Source: an uncultured Bacteroidales bacterium (lineage in GTDB: Bacteria; Bacteroidota; Bacteroidia; Bacteroidales; Paludibacteraceae). Taken from it: DNA of 64,000 nucleotides. The stretch spans positions 1-64,000 of the forward strand of contig CAKULK010000008.1 in NCBI GenBank assembly GCA_934667275.1, in the 5' to 3' direction. Below the pieces are notes generated by a model. It saw only the letters and a program-made list of their open reading frames with translations. It was not told the origin of the DNA and made no database searches. The translations under genes and the position numbers were made by a program. Of this stretch, positions 61,679 through 64,000 are shown piece by piece (the first letter of the stretch is position 1; every line of letters starts with the position of its first letter).

Positions 61679-63694
61679 ATGTTTCATCTCATCTCGCCAT
61701 ATCAACCTACGGGCGACCAGCCCGAAGCCATCCGCCAGTTGGTGGACGGCATCCGTACAGGTGCGGAAGCGCAGACGCTGCTCGGTGTTACAGGGTCGGG
61801 TAAGACTTTCACCGTAGCCAATGTTATTGCCCAAATCAACCGCCCCACCCTCATTCTCAGCCACAACAAGACACTTGCCGCACAACTGTACAGCGAGATG
61901 CGGCAGTTCTTCCCGCACAACGCGGTGGAGTATTTCGTGTCCTACTATGACTACTACCAGCCCGAAGCTTATATCCCTAGTACCGACACCTACATCGAAA
62001 AGGACCTCAGCATCAATGAGGAGATTGACCGTCTGCGTCTGAGTGCCATCGCCGCCCTGTTGAGTGGGCGAAAGGATGTGGTTGTTATCTCATCGGTCAG
62101 TTGTCTGTACGGCATCGGCAACCCGCAGGACTTCAGTCAGTCGTGCAGCACTGTCACACGCGGGCAGACCATTCGCATGGATACCCTGCTCTCGCAACTC
62201 GTCAGCGAGCAGTATGTGCGCAACGACATCGACCTCAATCGCGGACGCTTCCGCGTGAAGGGCGACACGGTGGACATCGCGTTGGCGTATGCCGATTACC
62301 TCCTGCGCATCGAATTCTTTGGTAATGAGATAGATACCATCATTACCCTCGACCCCGTCACCCTTGAGGTCATTGAGGAGTTCGACACCTATAACATCTA
62401 CCCCGCCACCATCTTCTGCACCAACCCCGACAAGCAGGCGGCGGCTATTGCCCAAATCAAACTCGACCTTGCCACACAGGTGCTGCATTTTCAGGAGATA
62501 GGCGAGCCGCTCTATGCCAAGCGCATTGAGGAGCGTGTGAACTACGACATTGAGATGATTCAGGAACTCGGCTACTGCTCCGGCGTGGAGAATTACAGCC
62601 GGTATTTCGACGGACGTGAGCCGGGTACGCCGCCCTACTGCCTGCTCGACTATTTCCCCAAGGACATGCTCCTCGTGATTGACGAGAGCCATGTCACGGT
62701 ACCCCAGATACATGCCATGTACGGTGGCGACAAGGCGCGCAAAGACAACCTTGTGAATTTCGGCTTCCGCCTGCCTGCTGCCCGCGACAACCGGCCGCTC
62801 ACCTTCGACGAGTTCCAGCGCAAGACCGGGCAGACCATATACGTCTCCGCCACCCCCGCCGAGTACGAATTGGAGCGTTCCAACGGTGTTGTCATCGACC
62901 AACTCATACGCCCCACGGGGCTTCTCGACCCCGAGATAGAGGTGCGTCCGAGTCTTCATCAAGTGGACGACCTCATGGAGGAGATACGTGTCCGCGTGGA
63001 GCGGGAGGAGCGTATACTCATCACCACGCTCACTAAGCGCATGGCAGAGGAACTGGACGATTACCTGCGCAAATACGGCGTGCGCTCTGCCTATATCCAT
63101 TCCGACGTGGACACGCTGGAGCGCGTACAAATCATGGAAGACCTCCGCAAAGGGCTCTACGATGTGCTGGTGGGTGTCAACCTCCTGCGCGAGGGGCTCG
63201 ACCTGCCCGAGGTGAGTCTGGTCGCTATCCTGGATGCCGACAAAGAGGGCTTTCTCCGCGACCACCGCTCGCTCACGCAGACGGCAGGGCGCGCTGCCCG
63301 AAACGTGAACGGCAAGGTAATCATGTATGGCGACAAAATCACGCAGTCGATGCAGATGACCATTGATGAGACCAACCGCCGCCGTGCCAAGCAGATGGCG
63401 TACAACGAGGAGCACCACATCACGCCCACCGCCATCAAGAAAGCCATCGAAACCAGTCCTCTCACCGCCATGATGCGCCACGAAGAACAGGAAAAGCAGC
63501 AGTTGGAGAGCAAGATTCGCGACAGTTGGAAGACTGCTCCGTGGCAGCAATTCACCAAGAAGCAACTGCAAAAGGCAGCCGAACAGCAACGTCGTGCCAT
63601 GCTTGCCGCTGCCAAAGAATTAGACTTCACCGCCGCTGCCCGTCTTCGCGACGAACTATTGCAAATGGAGGACAAACTCCAAGCCATGGAATAA
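61679..63694 (+). CDS. uvrB: Excinuclease ABC subunit UvrB
   Basis: The damage-verifying helicase-like subunit of nucleotide excision repair, 671 residues. The ATG at 61679 (MFHLISPYQPTGDQPEAI) is the family start; a GTG at 61658 inside merR is less likely. Motifs are Walker A GVTGSGKTFTVA, the beta-hairpin YYDYYQPEAYIPSTDTYIEK, DESHVT, TLTKRMAEELDDYL and the C-terminal UvrC-binding UVR motif (FTAAARLRDELLQMEDKL). Confidence 0.98.
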   Translation: MFHLISPYQPTGDQPEAIRQLVDGIRTGAEAQTLLGVTGSGKTFTVANVIAQINRPTLILSHNKTLAAQLYSEMRQFFPHNAVEYFVSYYDYYQPEAYIPSTDTYIEKDLSINEEIDRLRLSAIAALLSGRKDVVVISSVSCLYGIGNPQDFSQSCSTVTRGQTIRMDTLLSQLVSEQYVRNDIDLNRGRFRVKGDTVDIALAYADYLLRIEFFGNEIDTIITLDPVTLEVIEEFDTYNIYPATIFCTNPDKQAAAIAQIKLDLATQVLHFQEIGEPLYAKRIEERVNYDIEMIQELGYCSGVENYSRYFDGREPGTPPYCLLDYFPKDMLLVIDESHVTVPQIHAMYGGDKARKDNLVNFGFRLPAARDNRPLTFDEFQRKTGQTIYVSATPAEYELERSNGVVIDQLIRPTGLLDPEIEVRPSLHQVDDLMEEIRVRVEREERILITTLTKRMAEELDDYLRKYGVRSAYIHSDVDTLERVQIMEDLRKGLYDVLVGVNLLREGLDLPEVSLVAILDADKEGFLRDHRSLTQTAGRAARNVNGKVIMYGDKITQSMQMTIDETNRRRAKQMAYNEEHHITPTAIKKAIETSPLTAMMRHEEQEKQQLESKIRDSWKTAPWQQFTKKQLQKAAEQQRRAMLAAAKELDFTAAARLRDELLQMEDKLQAME

Positions 63695-63738
63695 GTCCTC
63701 CAATTTGTGTGATTTCAATAAGAATACTATACTTTACT

Positions 63739-64000
63739 TTACTTATATAGGAAACGCTTGATACTCCGCTTGGGCGTCTTCTCAAACGGCTCTTTTTTGA
63801 TTTCAATGTCACTTACCTGTGAGTAGGACGGGATAAGTGCATTCAGTTTCTTCAGGTTCTCCTTCATTAGGCGTTCGATTTCCTCTAACGAGAATTTCCG
63901 TGTGGTTTGCTCGTCAGGAAATACCAATCCGACCAGTTTTCCTTCACGTTCCACCACAATAGATTCACCAACACCCTCTTGATTGTTGAGTTTATCCTCA
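63739..64000 (-). CDS. Long-chain acyl-CoA synthetase, C-terminal fragment
   Basis: The frame is open to the window edge, giving the last 86 residues. ESIVVEREGKLVGLVFP, LNALIPSYSQVSDIEI and the end PFEKTPKRSIKRFLYK match the C-terminal lid of AMP-forming fatty-acid CoA ligases, where the PKRSIKR lysine region contacts the adenylate. It converges on uvrB with a 44-base gap. Confidence 0.85.
   Translation of the reverse strand, partial: EDKLNNQEGVGESIVVEREGKLVGLVFPDEQTTRKFSLEEIERLMKENLKKLNALIPSYSQVSDIEIKKEPFEKTPKRSIKRFLYK

Overview
The window looks like the chromosome of a member of the Bacteroidota, order Bacteroidales. It carries sprA (the giant type IX secretion translocon protein) directly behind ruvA, together with gldG, a PorT-like barrel, a Bacteroidota-type EF-G paralogue, an rnfBCDGEA operon and a DUF5683 gene behind parAB. 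Promoters fit the Bacteroidota housekeeping pattern (TTTG or CTTG, 20 bases, TANNTTTG), and Shine-Dalgarno sites are mostly absent. Base composition looks roughly balanced. I cannot name a genus.

Layout. 1-640: the end of an IS3-type transposase and a repeat-rich gap. 640-15,300 (minus strand): tonB-recG; a three-gene surface-glycan cluster (two glycosyltransferases and a GNAT protein) followed upstream by hpt and pyrG; a secreted protein; an EF-G2-type factor; ybeY with a nucleoside-recognition membrane protein; and a DMT transporter. 15,340-29,330 (minus strand): a surface-polysaccharide region with four glycosyltransferases or LicD-type transferases, UDP-galactopyranose mutase, an opine-dehydrogenase-like protein, a fused cytidylyltransferase/aminotransferase, IspD and a KdsC-like phosphatase. 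Two HipA-family toxin-antitoxin modules (a two-gene hipBA and a three-gene hipBST-like set) and an AAA_14/DUF4143 ATPase sit among them. 29,400-31,150: a SulP anion transporter. 31,480-40,060 (plus strand): ruvA, sprA and a NadR-like kinase. 40,215: tRNA-Arg(ACG). 40,528-46,415: rseC and the Rnf redox pump. 46,500-48,725 (minus strand): a small unknown protein, a GT10 fucosyltransferase-like protein and a GT2 enzyme. 48,798-49,150 (minus strand): a promoter-to-terminator unit with no convincing gene that looks like a structured non-coding RNA. 49,375-63,694: a HAD phosphatase, nrnA (opposite strand), then a long plus-strand run of an envelope PPIase, gldG, a LysM/periplasmic-binding protein, a PorT-like barrel, a GT9 transferase, parA, parB, DUF5683, an MltD-like transglycosylase, a MerR regulator and uvrB. 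The window ends in the C-terminus of an acyl-CoA synthetase.

The most unusual layer is repetitive DNA. Short tandem arrays with strict 11-bp or 7-bp periods occur in many intergenic gaps, and twice inside genes, including a 75-bp in-frame block in ispD. Two arrays with an exact 22-bp period flank and overlap the promoter of the AAA_14 ATPase. Together with the candidate ncRNA, these are the best candidates for something undescribed. All functional calls come from reading motifs and context; no database search was run.
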